Shown piece by piece: positions 22,375-33,791 of a stretch of DNA of 64,000 nt. Position 1 is the first letter of the stretch. Every line of letters starts with the position of its first letter. The notes beneath the pieces are model-generated. The model saw nothing but the letters and a program-made list of their open reading frames with translations, did not search any database and was not told where the DNA came from. A program made the translations under genes and the position numbers. The stretch lies in NCBI GenBank assembly GCA_016802295.1, contig JAESIW010000207.1:575978-639977 (forward strand). Direction: 5' to 3'. Source of the DNA: Brachionus rotundiformis (lineage: Eukaryota; Rotifera; Eurotatoria; Ploima; Brachionidae).

Positions 22375-23166
22375 TATGATGTTCATAGAATAATTTTCCT
22401 TATGCTCTTATAAGCTTCTTCAATAGTCTTAGGCTCTCTTACTTGAACTTCTAATGCACGCCTAGGTTTTAGTGAATGAGAAAAAATTGGAATTAAATTT
22501 TCTTGAGCCATAGCGGATTCATTAGCCAACTCCTGAAATTTGCTTAAGAAACTATCAAAATCTCGCTTTTCTTTGCAAAAAGTTCGAATTTTATTTTTCC
22601 TTTCCTAGCCTTTGAATCATCTCTCTCCAAGATTAACTTTAAACATCCTTCAAATGTCTTAATATGCGAATTATTTTGATAATTTAACAAGGTACTAAAG
22701 GTAATACAGCTAGGGTTGGGAAACCGGTTCGTTTTTGGAACCGGTTTTGTATTTAAACAGATTATATCCGAAAAATAAAAAGAAGATTTTTGATTGAAAA
22801 ACTTTTTTCTTTATTAATTTTATATTTTTTTAAAAAAAACAATAGAGAAAAATTCAATTCTTATAAAAAAAAATTAATAATTATTAATACTTATGTTATT
22901 CAAATTGAACCGGTTTTAAATTCGAACCGGTTTACCATCACTAAATACAGCCCGTCCTTCACATAAGTAGTGATTACTGCAAGCTTTTTGTCTTCAGGGA
23001 CACCAGCAGCTTTTACGCCATTAAGATGCTATCGAAATCCAATTCTTGATGAGCTCTTTGTCTTGTTTACATTTGCGTTAAATTTCATCAATAGCTTGCT
23101 TTTCACTTCGACTGTCCAAGTCTGATCAACTATTCTAATTGTTTCTCTCTGACTTGTGATGGTCAT
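22375..23166 (-). pseudogene. LTR-retrotransposon gag-like gene, degenerate, split by a MITE
   Basis: From an ATG at 23166 the minus strand reads MTITSQRETIRIVDQTW then AAGVPEDKKLAVITTYVKDG. After the MITE at 22711-22943 it continues with a shift into FDSFLSKFQELANESAMAQE, PIFSHSLKPRRALEVQVREP and TIEEAYKSIRKIIL. The last part resembles gypsy-type gag capsid segments (FxxFxxQFxxLA, PxTLEEA). A stop near 23026 and at least one frameshift near 22590 kill it. Assignment to a particular superfamily is uncertain. Confidence 0.55.
22703..22951. mobile_element. hAT-type MITE with perfect 8-bp target duplication
   Basis: 233-base body (22711-22943). The ends are TAGGGTTGGGAAACCGGTTCG and, as reverse complement of the right end, TAGTGATGGTAAACCGGTTCG. 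The subterminal motif AACCGGTT is repeated. The 8-base AATACAGC occurs at 22703-22710 and 22944-22951. It sits inside the gag remnant on the opposite strand. Distinct from the hAT family at 9361 and 54580. Confidence 0.85.
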
Positions 23167-23394
23167 TCCTTATCGCTGCTATGTAATATATTATGGGACA
23201 ATGAAAAGATTGCTTTAACTAATTCTTTATTTAACTATAAAATTCGAGAATAAATAATAACATAAAAGAGTTTTTTATATACTGAATCAAGTACGTGATA
23301 AGATTCTTAAAAAGAGTAAGAACACTTTTATAGATTGATAAATAAAGTAAAATGAATTTTAATAAGTTCTAGTTGATAAATTATTCAAGACATC

Positions 23395-23480
23395 AGCTAG
23401 TAATATGACAACCGCAAAGGCAATTTGTCTGCAGGACACAGATTCTTCACAATCAGAGTGGTACCAACTTGGAACGACAA
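23395..23480 (+). mobile_element. LINE RT C-terminal scrap
   Basis: The frame LSAGHRFFTIRVVPTWNDN matches the R-x-FF-x-NRVVxxWN signature near the end of CR1/Jockey-group RTs. The remainder is lost within about 100 bases. Confidence 0.55.
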
Positions 23481-23994
23481 TGTGCAAAATGTCAATAGTA
23501 AGTTGGGTGATTTTAACATAAACAAAAACATCTGCGGTTTATCCATGGCGGATAATATAAAGATTAATTATAAAATTTTTAATTTAATAAATTTAGTGAG
23601 ATTATTAAAAAATTTTATCCTAATCTGGATTAAAAAATGATCATCAACTAGCTACAGAATTTAAAAAAAAAAAGAAGTAAACAATTAACCGACGTAATTT
23701 ATTTTATTCAAAATTTCAATTAAGATAACATTATTTTTAAATTGTGTTTTTTTTTACTTTCTAATGTTTCCAATTATTTTTTTTGAATAATTGTTTATTT
23801 GCTAAGATACCTTTTGGATATAAATTTAAATTTTTAATCTTAAAACAAAAAAATATACTAATTAGACCAAAATTGGTTAAAATAGACTAACAAATTTTTC
23901 TTTTCATAAAAAAGCATGTACGGATTCCCAAGCCCCAACTAAAAAAGCTATTTACAATTAATTAATCACACAAAATATAAAAAAAAGATAAACA
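23481..23994. other. Intergenic, no gene seen
   Basis: AT-rich sequence between transposon debris and the 3' end of the minus-strand Ig gene. Confidence 0.5.
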
Positions 23995-26900
23995 TTAATT
24001 AACTAAAATTAATATTAAATTCAAATTAATAAAGATTAAAACAAAACCGCTGTGGACACTGTTGGATCCACGGGCGCTCAAATGAACTGCAGCTTGAATC
24101 CATTTCCTTGAGTTGAATATAACATCAAGGTAATATTTTGCTTCAACTTGGTCATATTTACAGTTATAAACACCTTTATGTATCTCACTTATCTTGTCAA
24201 TTCTCAAACGACTAATGGTAAAATTTCGAAATTTTTCTTCCACTATGCTCATTGACTGGGCTAATTTTGGCTTTTTACTAGTAAGCAAAAAACCACCATT
24301 AAACCAATTGCTCAAATGTCCACGTTTAAATCGCTCTATTCTGTTTATTCTTTTGAGTTTGGTTCTTGAAATCTTTTCTCCATTTAAATACCAAGTAAGT
24401 TGATAACGCGCCGGTAGGTTTTTTACTTTACAAATTAATTCAAAAGGCTCACCAACTTCAGCTTCTTCTCTGCTGGCTTCAATTCTTGGAACACTCAAAA
24501 CCTCTAGATACACATAGTTAATTTTAGTAGGTTTGGTTGGCAATTGACACTCGTACCATCCAGAATCTTGACCATTAACTTTTCTTATCTCTAAATTGTA
24601 GACCACTTTTTTTCCCACTTGTGTTTGGTAATTGACACTAAGGTTGCTTATTAGACGCACTCTAAAGTTGTTCTCGACCTGAGTTGCACCAATGGTCAGT
24701 ACTGTTTGATTGCTCTCTCCCCTCTTGCCGTGCTGCCAAATCACTGGCATCTCTTGTGGAAGGTTTTCAACCTCACATGGCAAAACCACGGTTTGGTGCT
24801 CATATGACGTAATTTGAATTTGTTTTGTCAAGATTCTAGGCTCATTTAAGTCAATTGCCAAAATTTTACTCAATTCAACACAAGTGTTTTTACCTGAAAA
24901 ATAAATTTTATTATTAATCATCATCATATTCAGATTATCATAGTTATAAATTTGTTTTTTAAATATTTTAATTGTTTTTAGAGTTTATTGTGAAACCAAA
25001 AAGCTAAATAAAATAAAACAGAATTAGGCAACATGTCCCTATCAGTGGAAAGTATGAACGATTCAGAAATAAACCTTGCATTGAGTAAAGTACTGGACAT
25101 TGTCGAAATGGAACAAGAACGAGAGTTCGTGTCCAATGCGGAGCTTTTCGAACAATTGATAAAAGCTTTTTCGCTTGACTCAAATCTAGTACCAACCAGT
25201 GTGACCAAGGATTATGTAGGGCTACACTTGGGCACTTTATATGAAGACAATGACTTTACTCTTTTGCTTAAATCTTTTAAAAATAGCCAAAAATTGGACG
25301 CATTTTATGCACTTAAAATAATAAACGATGCTAAAGAAAAATTAAGCAAGCTTCCAAACATTGGTGAATGTGTGATTGAGAAGTATTATGACAAAGGATG
25401 CATAGTAGTGGGTGATTTGCACGGCAATTTTAATGATCTTTACCATTTAATAGAAAAGTATGGAATACCTGGAGCTAATTATAAATTTGTATTCAATGGA
25501 GACATAGTAGATAGAGGTGCAAAACAAGTCGAAGTACTCTTGACAATTTTGTACTCGTTTATGGTAAGACCAGATGGAGTTTTTATCAATCGTGGCAATC
25601 ACGAGGACATTACCATGAACTCAAGCAGGCTTTTTGAGCACAACTTTTTATCTAGCTGTAAAAATGCCTACTCAAAATATGGCTTGGCAGTTTTCGAGGC
25701 AGCCAATGAGTTATTCGCTGCGTTGCCATTGGCAACAACCCTGGAAAATAATCCTGGCACTTACAAATACTTTATAGTACATGGTGGAATCAGTGACACT
25801 CTAGATTTAAACTATGTTTATTCTAAACTGGATAGATTTCGCTTTGACAAAGTTAGTCTGGTCTGTTCCAAGCAAAAAAATGCCAAAGCGGTTAGTGAAA
25901 TGCTTTGGAGCGACCCGATACGAGTCGAAGACGGTGTTATCTATCCAAAACAGGCTAAAAAAGCAACAGGATGCCATTTTAATAAGCACAGAAACTTGGG
26001 ATGCATTTTTGGATCAGATGTAACAGAAAAATTTTGCAAAAAGTTTTCTTTTAGTGGAATAATTCGAAGCCATGAAGTCCGATATAGAGGCTTTAGTGAA
26101 GACCATCCGCGCTGTTTTACTATTTTTTCAGCATCCTACTACTGTGGGGGGGACAATTATGGATCTGTGTTCAAATTTTTGCCAAATGACACAGAATTTG
26201 AAGTATACAGCTACAAAAACTTGCCTGGAGATCTGTCCAGTTTGGTGTTTGAGCGGAACACTTTTTTGCTAAGACATTTTAAACAAATGATTCAAGCTAA
26301 AGAAAAAGAATTGGTGAGAAGATTTAGAGCCTTTGATTTGGAAAGTAATGGCACCATACGCACTGACGTCTGGGCCGATATAGTTTCCAAGGCCTTTAAT
26401 TCAGAAATTAGTGTCAGGCACTTGAAGTCAATAAAGGATTTTTTGTGTGAATGTGAAACCAATTTGGATTGTGTAAATTATGAGAGTTTGTTCTACAAAA
26501 AAGATGGTGCTAGATCGAAGGGAGAGAAGCATTTTTTGGACTTGGTTACCAATTTGTTTGAAATACTTGACCGCAACAATGATAAAAGAATATCTGTTAA
26601 CGAAGCTAAGTATGCACTGGATGTGGTAAATAAAAATTTGGGAACCAATTTTCTGGCACAAGAAGATTGTTTCAATTTTATTAAACAAATGGATAAAAAT
26701 GGTGATAATCACGTCGATTTGGACGAGTTTATCCAAGCGTTTATGGAATCAGAATACCCAAAAAAAGACTATGACTTGTCAAATAGCGAAGAGAGCGATG
26801 ACTCAGATGTTCAAATATTTAAGCTATAAACAGATATAAAGGGGAGCATGTGTTTTTTGTCCATAACTACAATGATAGAATAATTTAAGACAAGTTATTA

Positions 26901-28606
26901 TTTATTTTAAGATTAAAAAATTATTAATAATTATTCTTGAACTTTTCTAGCTAAAAAAATGTATATTTTTATAGAGAAAAGCAAATAAAAAACAATATTT
27001 GAATAAAGATTGAGTTCTTATTATAAATCTGACATATTGCTAAAAAATATTAGTCTAATATCATATCTAATAATATCATAATAGAAGAATATTAGTTTTG
27101 TTTATAATTAACATTTAAAAATGAATTTGAAAAAAAAACTGATCAAAAAATACATAGCGAAAAAGGTCTAACATCAAGATTCGTGATTAATTAATTAAAT
27201 TTTTTCAAACAATCAAAATATTATGTTCCTTTTAAATATAAAAAATTTAAATCTATTGTACTTTTATTTTTGTTTGTTTTAAAAATTAACAATACCCCTC
27301 TTTTTAGTATTTTTAAAGAACAAATAAAACTTTTAACTCGTTTTGTATTTATTTTAATATTAATTAAATTTTAATTAAATATTTTTTCAAATTGGAATAA
27401 CAATAAAATAATAAAAATATGCTAACTTAATTTAAAAAAGTGTCCTTTTTTGATCAACGACCAACTGTCTTGGACCAAACCAATTTATTGATATTATGTT
27501 CAAGAAAGTAACTTTATGAGTCACAAATATTTATAAATCACAAAATTAATATTCCTCAGAATAAGATAGCATAGCATTCAGCACTTATGTTCTATTAAGT
27601 ATCTAAATTATTTATGAACCAATATTTAGGAGCCATAACCACAAAATTCAAACAAAATACTCCAGAATTTTTATTTTTTTTCTCAATTATTAAGATTATA
27701 CATAAATAAATTATTGTACACTAAATTTATTAGAAAGTCACTATTGAATAGACAACTTGTCCAAACAAATGTGTAAAAAAATAAAAAAAATAATGGTGGA
27801 AGTATAAAAAAGTTGTTTTTTTCTATTTTTATTGTCATTTTAATTAATTTGGTGTCAAATAAAAGTTTTTTTTATGTCATTTTTTATTTTTTGTGGGTTT
27901 TTTAATAAAATTCTTGAAGAAACTTAAAAATTGGGGTATTCGAACTAAATTTCTCAATATTTAGTCACAAATTTGAAGTCACTCTGCCAAATGATATCAT
28001 TGTACCGAGTGTACCATGATTATTGGTAATTTTTTAATCGTTTTTATACTTCTTAAACAAATTTCTGATAGATTAATAAGAATTAAAAAAAAATGCATTA
28101 ATTTATTTTAATTTTATAATTTTTCCGGAAGAAAAACTGATATTAAATAATTTATGTCCCATCAATTTATTTCGAGACAGACTTATTGTTCATTTACTAG
28201 CTCATTAGCTTAATTCATATGAGCCATGGTTGATAACATGATTAAAAATGAAACGAGGTATAAACCAACATATTATTGAATTTTTGAAAGATTGGCGAGT
28301 ATTTTTGACCAAGAGACAAAATTCTTATGCATTATTTTTTTCCTAAAACGCTCTGCCATAAAATATCATTATTTTAGTGGAGTTATAAATTAACTTGGTG
28401 ATAAGTTAAACAGCATTCTCGTTAAAAACGCACACTTAATTAGCTATTGAATTTTAAATTAAAAAAAGGTTATTTTTCTGAGGTGGTTCGATTAATTACA
28501 CTTATGAGGTAATTAAAATACAAATAATTAAAATCTTACCTGTTAAGTTTGTTGATATTATTAAAAAAATAATGTGAATTTTCGATACATAAATGTTCAT
28601 GCTCAT
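23995..28606 (-). CDS. Two-Ig-domain GPI-type cell-surface protein (lachesin/dpr/IgLON-like)
   Basis: Exon 2 (24893-23995) starts at the acceptor TTTTTCAG and carries the whole mature protein. The best exon 1 is 28606-28540, encoding a signal peptide (MSMNIYVSKIHIIFLIISTN) and ending in a good donor (G|GTAAG) in matching phase. Joined, they give 321 residues with a 3.6 kb intron. The first Ig (V-like) has VVLPCEV, VIWQH and the diagnostic DSGWYECQL. The second Ig has ELICKV, LTWYLNG and GVYNCKY. The end (FVLIFINLNLILILVN after a small-residue stretch) is a classic GPI-attachment signal. The protein is thus probably a neuronal or epithelial adhesion/recognition molecule. Exon 2 is certain; the exon 1 link is inference supported by phase and signal peptide. 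The intron contains the PPEF gene on the other strand. Confidence 0.8.
25033..26829 (+). CDS. PPEF: PPEF/rdgC-type Ser/Thr phosphatase with C-terminal EF hands
   Basis: Calcium-responsive PPP-family phosphatase; the Drosophila member rdgC dephosphorylates rhodopsin. 598 residues in one exon. Catalytic metal motifs: GDLHGN (127-132), GDIVDRG (156-162), RGNHED (187-192) and the later VHGGI and RSHEV. The C-terminal half has EF-hand loops DRNNDKRISVNE (513-524) and DKNGDNHVDLDE (554-565); an upstream degenerate EF-like segment (FRAFDLESNGTIRTDVWADI) precedes them. The N-terminal IQ calmodulin motif of other members is not evident. Length is near the family's usual 600-700. Intronless although neighbours are intron-rich, and nested in the intron of the opposite-strand Ig gene. 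A retroposed origin is possible; no poly(A) or target duplication was seen. Confidence 0.95.
   Translation: MSLSVESMNDSEINLALSKVLDIVEMEQEREFVSNAELFEQLIKAFSLDSNLVPTSVTKDYVGLHLGTLYEDNDFTLLLKSFKNSQKLDAFYALKIINDAKEKLSKLPNIGECVIEKYYDKGCIVVGDLHGNFNDLYHLIEKYGIPGANYKFVFNGDIVDRGAKQVEVLLTILYSFMVRPDGVFINRGNHEDITMNSSRLFEHNFLSSCKNAYSKYGLAVFEAANELFAALPLATTLENNPGTYKYFIVHGGISDTLDLNYVYSKLDRFRFDKVSLVCSKQKNAKAVSEMLWSDPIRVEDGVIYPKQAKKATGCHFNKHRNLGCIFGSDVTEKFCKKFSFSGIIRSHEVRYRGFSEDHPRCFTIFSASYYCGGDNYGSVFKFLPNDTEFEVYSYKNLPGDLSSLVFERNTFLLRHFKQMIQAKEKELVRRFRAFDLESNGTIRTDVWADIVSKAFNSEISVRHLKSIKDFLCECETNLDCVNYESLFYKKDGARSKGEKHFLDLVTNLFEILDRNNDKRISVNEAKYALDVVNKNLGTNFLAQEDCFNFIKQMDKNGDNHVDLDEFIQAFMESEYPKKDYDLSNSEESDDSDVQIFKL
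26830..28539. other. Remainder of the Ig-gene intron, no gene seen
   Basis: AT-rich, stops in all frames. AATAAA-like signals soon after 26829 would serve the PPEF transcript. Confidence 0.55.
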
Positions 28607-30699
28607 TTTGAATTTAAAAAATCTAAATTAAAAAATAAAAAAAACACATATCAAAAATTAATTTGTGAAAAAGAACAGATAAATCCTGGGGCATCTTGGC
28701 AAAAATTTTTACTATTCTGTACTTCTTCTTAATTAATCTGTACAAATATTTTTAAAAAAAAAGAACAAAACTAATCAAATTTTTTCATTGATCTATTCAG
28801 ATATTTTTTTAAACAAAAACATACTTCAATGGTTCATTTAGGCCAATATCCTTAATTAAGTACTCGTGCTGAAATACCTACAACTCGGTCGCAATTAAGC
28901 GTTAAATCTAGTCTATCAGAAAGGCTTTTTGAATAACAATAGCTCTATTTTCAGTCATTTAATCTGGCTCAATTCCTGTCCAATATTACAAAATTGGATC
29001 TTTGCATATTTAAGATATCCAATTTCAATTTTTTGTTTGCCGGAATTGGATTAGCAATGGAGACTACAACAGACAATGTAGTAAATTGGACTTGTGAATT
29101 AGTAGCTACAGCACTTGAGAATTTCTAGGGCATGAAGCGAAACAGTAAATATCTGGCATTAACAAGACAAAATGATAAATTATCTTTAGATATATTCTTG
29201 TCTAAGGCTTGTAATTATTAGAATTTAATTCAAATTTCTATTATCTCTTCTTTGTTTATAAACACTTACTAATCTCTTTTTGTTATCTTTTTTTTAATTG
29301 AAGATTTCAATTTTTAAACAAAATTCAATCTATGAGAAGTAATTAGAAATTCGAATCGATCTTAATCCATTCGATATTCTATTTGCTTGGATTAGATACA
29401 AAAATCGTGAAATCAATATCTATTAACTATTAGTTCTAACTATCACTCTTACAGGCTTATTAATTTTTTATTTGATCATGATGACCAAATTGGTCTGTAA
29501 ATTTTCAGTCATGTCTGAATGAAAATACAATGCTATTTGCCTAGGTGACAAGAAAAAATTAGCAAGTGTGCCTCTTCCGCCAAATATAGGCTAATTAGTA
29601 AGTAAAAATATTTAAATCTTTAATTGCTTTTATTTATTGAACTAATAAAATTTAAATTGTAGTGTTTTCTTTTTTTTAAATATTTAATTTAAATGCTAAT
29701 AAAATATGAATTTGATTATTTTATTTTCCGCTCATTATTTAATTTTAATCGTAGGAATTTTTTTGTCAAAATTAATCCAATTTAGAACTCAATTTCTCTG
29801 ATGCAATAACCTCAATTAAAAATATAGAATAATAAAAAATTATTATATTTTTCTTTTTTTTTGCCAATAGAAATAAATATATTTTATCGGACAATCTTAT
29901 TTTCAGATTCATTGTGGCCTAAATTAATCGCAATCAATCTTTTGGGATAAGGACAATTTTTTCTTAAATTAAAAATTAAATATAGAAAAATAAAAAAATT
30001 GTTATAAATTTTAACAAGACTTGACTGGAAAAATATAAATATAACTACACTTGAAATCGATTTTAATTAATATTCTATTGAAGAGTGAAAAAGGAACATT
30101 TGATAGTTTAATTAAATGAACCAGCTCAGACCTTGAGCACTGGTCGATTTGAATCAAAGATAAATTTGTTTATGCAATTGGCGCGGTAATCGGGCCTTGT
30201 TAAAATAAATTAACTGAAGACCTCTAATTCAAAGATAAATGTTCAAGTGTAATTATTTTCAGTACATTTTATATATTTTTACAGTAGATCAATTTTAATT
30301 TATGATACATTTTTTTCAAGATCTCGATGAGTCTTCTTAAATCAATTATCTAGTTAAAAGATTGAATTCATGTGAGAATGAGTTATATTTTTTAAAATGT
30401 AATTATTATTATATGAATTATATTGAAATATTAATTAATTAGTTTTAGCAATTTGTTAAGAATTAATTTGTTTTTTTTTAATTTTTAATACAAAAATTTA
30501 GCTATCTATCAGCGAGTAATTTGATCTCTCTCTTGTACTATTCACTATAGACTCATGGTATTCAGCTTCAACTTGGTCTTGGTTAGTAAAAGCTAGCCCA
30601 TAAAATAGTTAGCCATTGAGCGAAAAAGATAAAATCAGAAAAGATAATTAATCAAGTATAATTAACTAAGTGTCCAATTGTTCCACAATTTTACCTATT
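28607..30699. other. Intergenic upstream of the Ig gene, no gene seen
   Basis: About 2.1 kb of AT-rich DNA. No open frame, inverted repeat or RNA gene that I can support. Confidence 0.5.
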
Positions 30700-31000
30700 G
30701 TTGGAAGAAAATCCAATCTAAGTGACTTTGGTCTTATTTATAGAAGCAAGATTCAATCATCAAGCTTCTTTTTGAAACTTTTCACATTTGGAACAGCAAT
30801 ATCACTGTTTGGTAATTAATTCCAAGACTCTATTTACGACTCTATTCACCAAGAAATTTGATATTGGAAGAGTTTTTCCCATTTCTTATAAGTGGATCAA
30901 GTCAGCTCGAGTGCTTCTTGTTTTCCTTGATAATTAAAATTCACTTATCCTTGAGAGAATTGTTTCAAGACTCCTTAAGTTTGCAACATATCGTATTAGA
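30700..31000 (-). mobile_element. LINE 3'-end relic (CR1/Jockey-like)
   Basis: On the minus strand, broken frames read NFLVNRVVNRV, WN*LPNSDIAVPN and VKSFKKKLDD followed by a stop. This is the C-terminal signature of CR1/Jockey-group RTs (NRVVNxWNxLP...VxSFKxxLD). One internal stop and one frameshift are visible. Confidence 0.65.
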
Positions 31001-31269
31001 TTATTCAATTACTTTTGCCATGATGACATAAATTATTACCACAAATGGTTTTATAATGTTTTCAAATACATGTAAAACAATTTTCAGTTTTCCAATGGTT
31101 GTATCGGAGTAAAAATTTTGGTCATGTTGACATATTTGTATATAAGAAAAGGAAGAGTTTAGAAGATAATCTAATTAATTTATTGGTAGATAATAAATTT
31201 TTCATTTAAAAATGTTAAATTTTTGGAAAATTAAAACAAAAATCTATTCTCAAATATTTTAAAATAATT

Positions 31270-31708
31270 AATGTCACCCTCCTCTTTTGCAATTTGGCTT
31301 GGAACCGGCTTTGGCAAAGTTTTGACGGCGTCTTTCCCTAAGAAGCCAGTGAGATGTTCATCATAAACAGCGCCATTCATCCGAGCACTTAATGGCTGGG
31401 AACTGGGAAACTATTTAAACTAGCTTGGAACCACAAACCAAGCGACTTTTACCAAAAAGACTTAACTTAAGGCTTCCAAAGTTACGTCTACCTGCAAAAA
31501 GTCAGCTGTATAGCAGCTGACTCGCTTCTTTCGGATTCTATACGGGGAGATGGTCGAAGCCAGCGGCGCGCTCATACGACAAGACTTGGACAAAAACTCA
31601 TAGGCCTATATACCCGCCATACAGCTCTTCAGCAGACTACGTGAAAGACCATATACACATAGGACGCAAGTGGCTGCCATCATCCTCCTCTTTTTTAATC
31701 AGGGCTTG
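31270..31708. repeat. GC-rich segment of unknown nature with repeated edges
   Basis: Markedly higher in G+C than its surroundings. Its two ends resemble each other: CCTCCTCTTTTGCAATTTGG then CTTGGAACCGGC near 31270, and CCTCCTCTTTTTTAATCAGG then GCTTGGGACCAGC near 31685. This suggests a tandem unit of about 410 bases or two related ends. A short hairpin, AGTCAGCTG/CAGCTGACT, lies near 31500-31523. No recognised coding frame on either strand. Confidence 0.4.
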
Positions 31709-32046
31709 GGACCAGCGGATCGGCAGAGTTATGGTGACTGCTTTGATCCAATTTTTTAATCAATTATATTTGTTAAAATATTTATATTTAAAAAAATGAA
31801 TTAATATCTTCCAAAAATCCTATTTATATCTCTTTGGTCTACATGAGCCAGTTAAACTAAGTAAACTAATTTAGTTATATAAATTTTATTTTATTTTAAA
31901 TATTAAAATATTTTATAGAATAAGATTAAGTAATTCTTGTTTGCTGAGTTTGGCCCAAGTTAAATCTTAAACATCCCAAATTTATAATTCAATGATTAAA
32001 AAATTGGATCATAGCAGTCACCATAACTCTGCCGATTCGCTGGTCC
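31709..32046. mobile_element. Inverted-repeat element with 54-base arms
   Basis: Arms 31709-31762 and 31993-32046 are reverse complements with about two mismatches (outer sequence GGACCAGCG then ATCGGCAGAGTTATGGTGAC). The 230-base interior is AT-rich and non-coding. No target duplication can be recognised at these boundaries, so the superfamily is open. The left arm overlaps the end of the GC-rich segment. Confidence 0.65.
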
Positions 32047-33020
32047 AAAAGACAAGCACCTATTATTTTGTTTAATTTAGTTTATTTTGATAAAACTATA
32101 AAAGTTACCAAAATATAAATCTAATTTTCAGATTCCTTTAAAAAATTTGTTCAAGAAAACTTTTTACCAGGGAAAAATAAGTATCCATATCACCTTTATA
32201 CAACTAAAAAGAAATATTCCCGGCTAAAATGGACCAAAACTTTGATTGATTATAAAGCATGAAAAATTCAATCATATTGGAATAAATTACATAAATTCTA
32301 AATCAGCACATTCAAATTAATAAGAATATTTGAAAAAAAATTGTCTAAGGCATATTTCATATTTTCAGCAAGTATTGCCCCATATCCTTTATTCAACTTT
32401 ATCTGCCAAGCCTCTAAAACTAAATAAATTTTATAAATAAAATAAAATTTATCTGCCAACTTTCAATTTTTTAAATTTCACTATGTAGACCAAGCATTTT
32501 TAAGAACACAACATTTACCAAGGTTGAGAAAACTTGGAGATAATATATAAAATAAAAAAAATTTCAAAAAATCAACTTAATATTACGTCTAACCCGATCT
32601 TCCCAGAAAATGGTTCTAAAGATCGATTTGAATTTTTAAAAGCTAACAATTCCAAATTTCACATTGCCATAAAGATCAAAAGTTTTAAGTGGAAACAGTA
32701 GGCAAAAAATTTCATGAAGTAAAAAAGTAACTCAAAAAAGCTGACCAAGTATTTTGAACTTTTCAAAATCAAAAAGCCATTTAAATAAATCAAATATATT
32801 AAAAAATGTTTCCAAGGTTTTTAATTAAATTTTCAATAATTTATCAACATTTTTTACTTCATTTTTACATTTGCCTACAGAAAATTAAAAGCAATTAAAC
32901 AAAAATTTTAAATATACAGCATTTATTTTTAAAATTTAAGGTAAAAAAGATACCTTTAAACAAATTAAAAGAAACCTTTCAGCAATAAAAAAAAAAACAA
33001 TGTTTATAAAAACAACAAAT
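32047..33020. other. Intergenic, no gene seen
   Basis: AT-rich, no supported feature. Confidence 0.5.
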
Positions 33021-33791
33021 TTAGACAAGCCAAAGAGTCAGCTTTGGTGTAATATCATCATCTTCTTCATCATCATCTAATCTTTGGAACAAACTGTTCT
33101 CATAGGAATCGCCGGTTGTTTTTTTACTTTCACTCTCAGACAAAGGCGCACTTTTGCGGCTTCTTCTACTAAAAATATCAGAAAAATTTGTTCTATTGGC
33201 AGTTCTGGTCCTAGATTCTGCCAATGAATTAGCTGTTGGTATTCTGTCGTAATCATCGGGTTTTTTAATTGCTTTTAAAGTGACAAATTCCTCTAACTTT
33301 AGACACTTGCCAAACTTACAACTGACACAACCCCCTCCGCAGTACTTGTGATCATTTTTTCTCTTATTTAAATAGCCATTTTTTGATCTGATCGAGTCGG
33401 CAGTCTTTGGTTTACGCTGGTCAATTGAATATATATTGAGCACGTGGTGCTGTTTTTTGAGATTTTTGAAATTGGTTCCCGTGTCCGTCACATAAGCTTG
33501 TCTATTAAAATGCTCTTTCTTTAGGTCGGTTTTCTGTTCCGGCCTAAAATTGTCACTATTCCATTGATATCGCTTGGGATTTACCATGCTAGCACTTTTC
33601 AGCTCGTAGTTGATTCTTAAGGTTTTTATACTTTGACTAAGAGTTATGGGTTTGCTTGTTTGTGTCACAAATTCTTGTCTTTTACCAGGAATGTACCTAA
33701 TGATGGACGAGCTTTTGAAGCCCGTTTTGGTCTGTGGAGGCTTCAAAAAACCGAATTCTTTTCGCTTTGGCAAAAGAACTGGGTGGTTCAT
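33021..33791 (-). CDS. Hypothetical basic, mostly disordered protein
   Basis: 256-residue single open frame from an ATG at 33791; I do not recognise it. It is rich in Lys, Arg, Ser, Thr and Asn with no signal peptide or membrane segment. A short cysteine cluster, KYCGGGCVSCKFGKCLKL (about residues 150-167), has four cysteines and could bind metal or form a small knot. An arginine/serine-rich stretch (FSRRSRKSAPLSESESKK) and an acidic run (RLDDDEEDDDI) precede the C-terminus TLWLV. Base composition is much richer in coding-like codons than the flanks, and the frame is long for this AT content, so it is probably a genuine lineage-specific gene. Confidence 0.7.
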   Translation of the reverse strand: MNHPVLLPKRKEFGFLKPPQTKTGFKSSSIIRYIPGKRQEFVTQTSKPITLSQSIKTLRINYELKSASMVNPKRYQWNSDNFRPEQKTDLKKEHFNRQAYVTDTGTNFKNLKKQHHVLNIYSIDQRKPKTADSIRSKNGYLNKRKNDHKYCGGGCVSCKFGKCLKLEEFVTLKAIKKPDDYDRIPTANSLAESRTRTANRTNFSDIFSRRSRKSAPLSESESKKTTGDSYENSLFQRLDDDEEDDDITPKLTLWLV

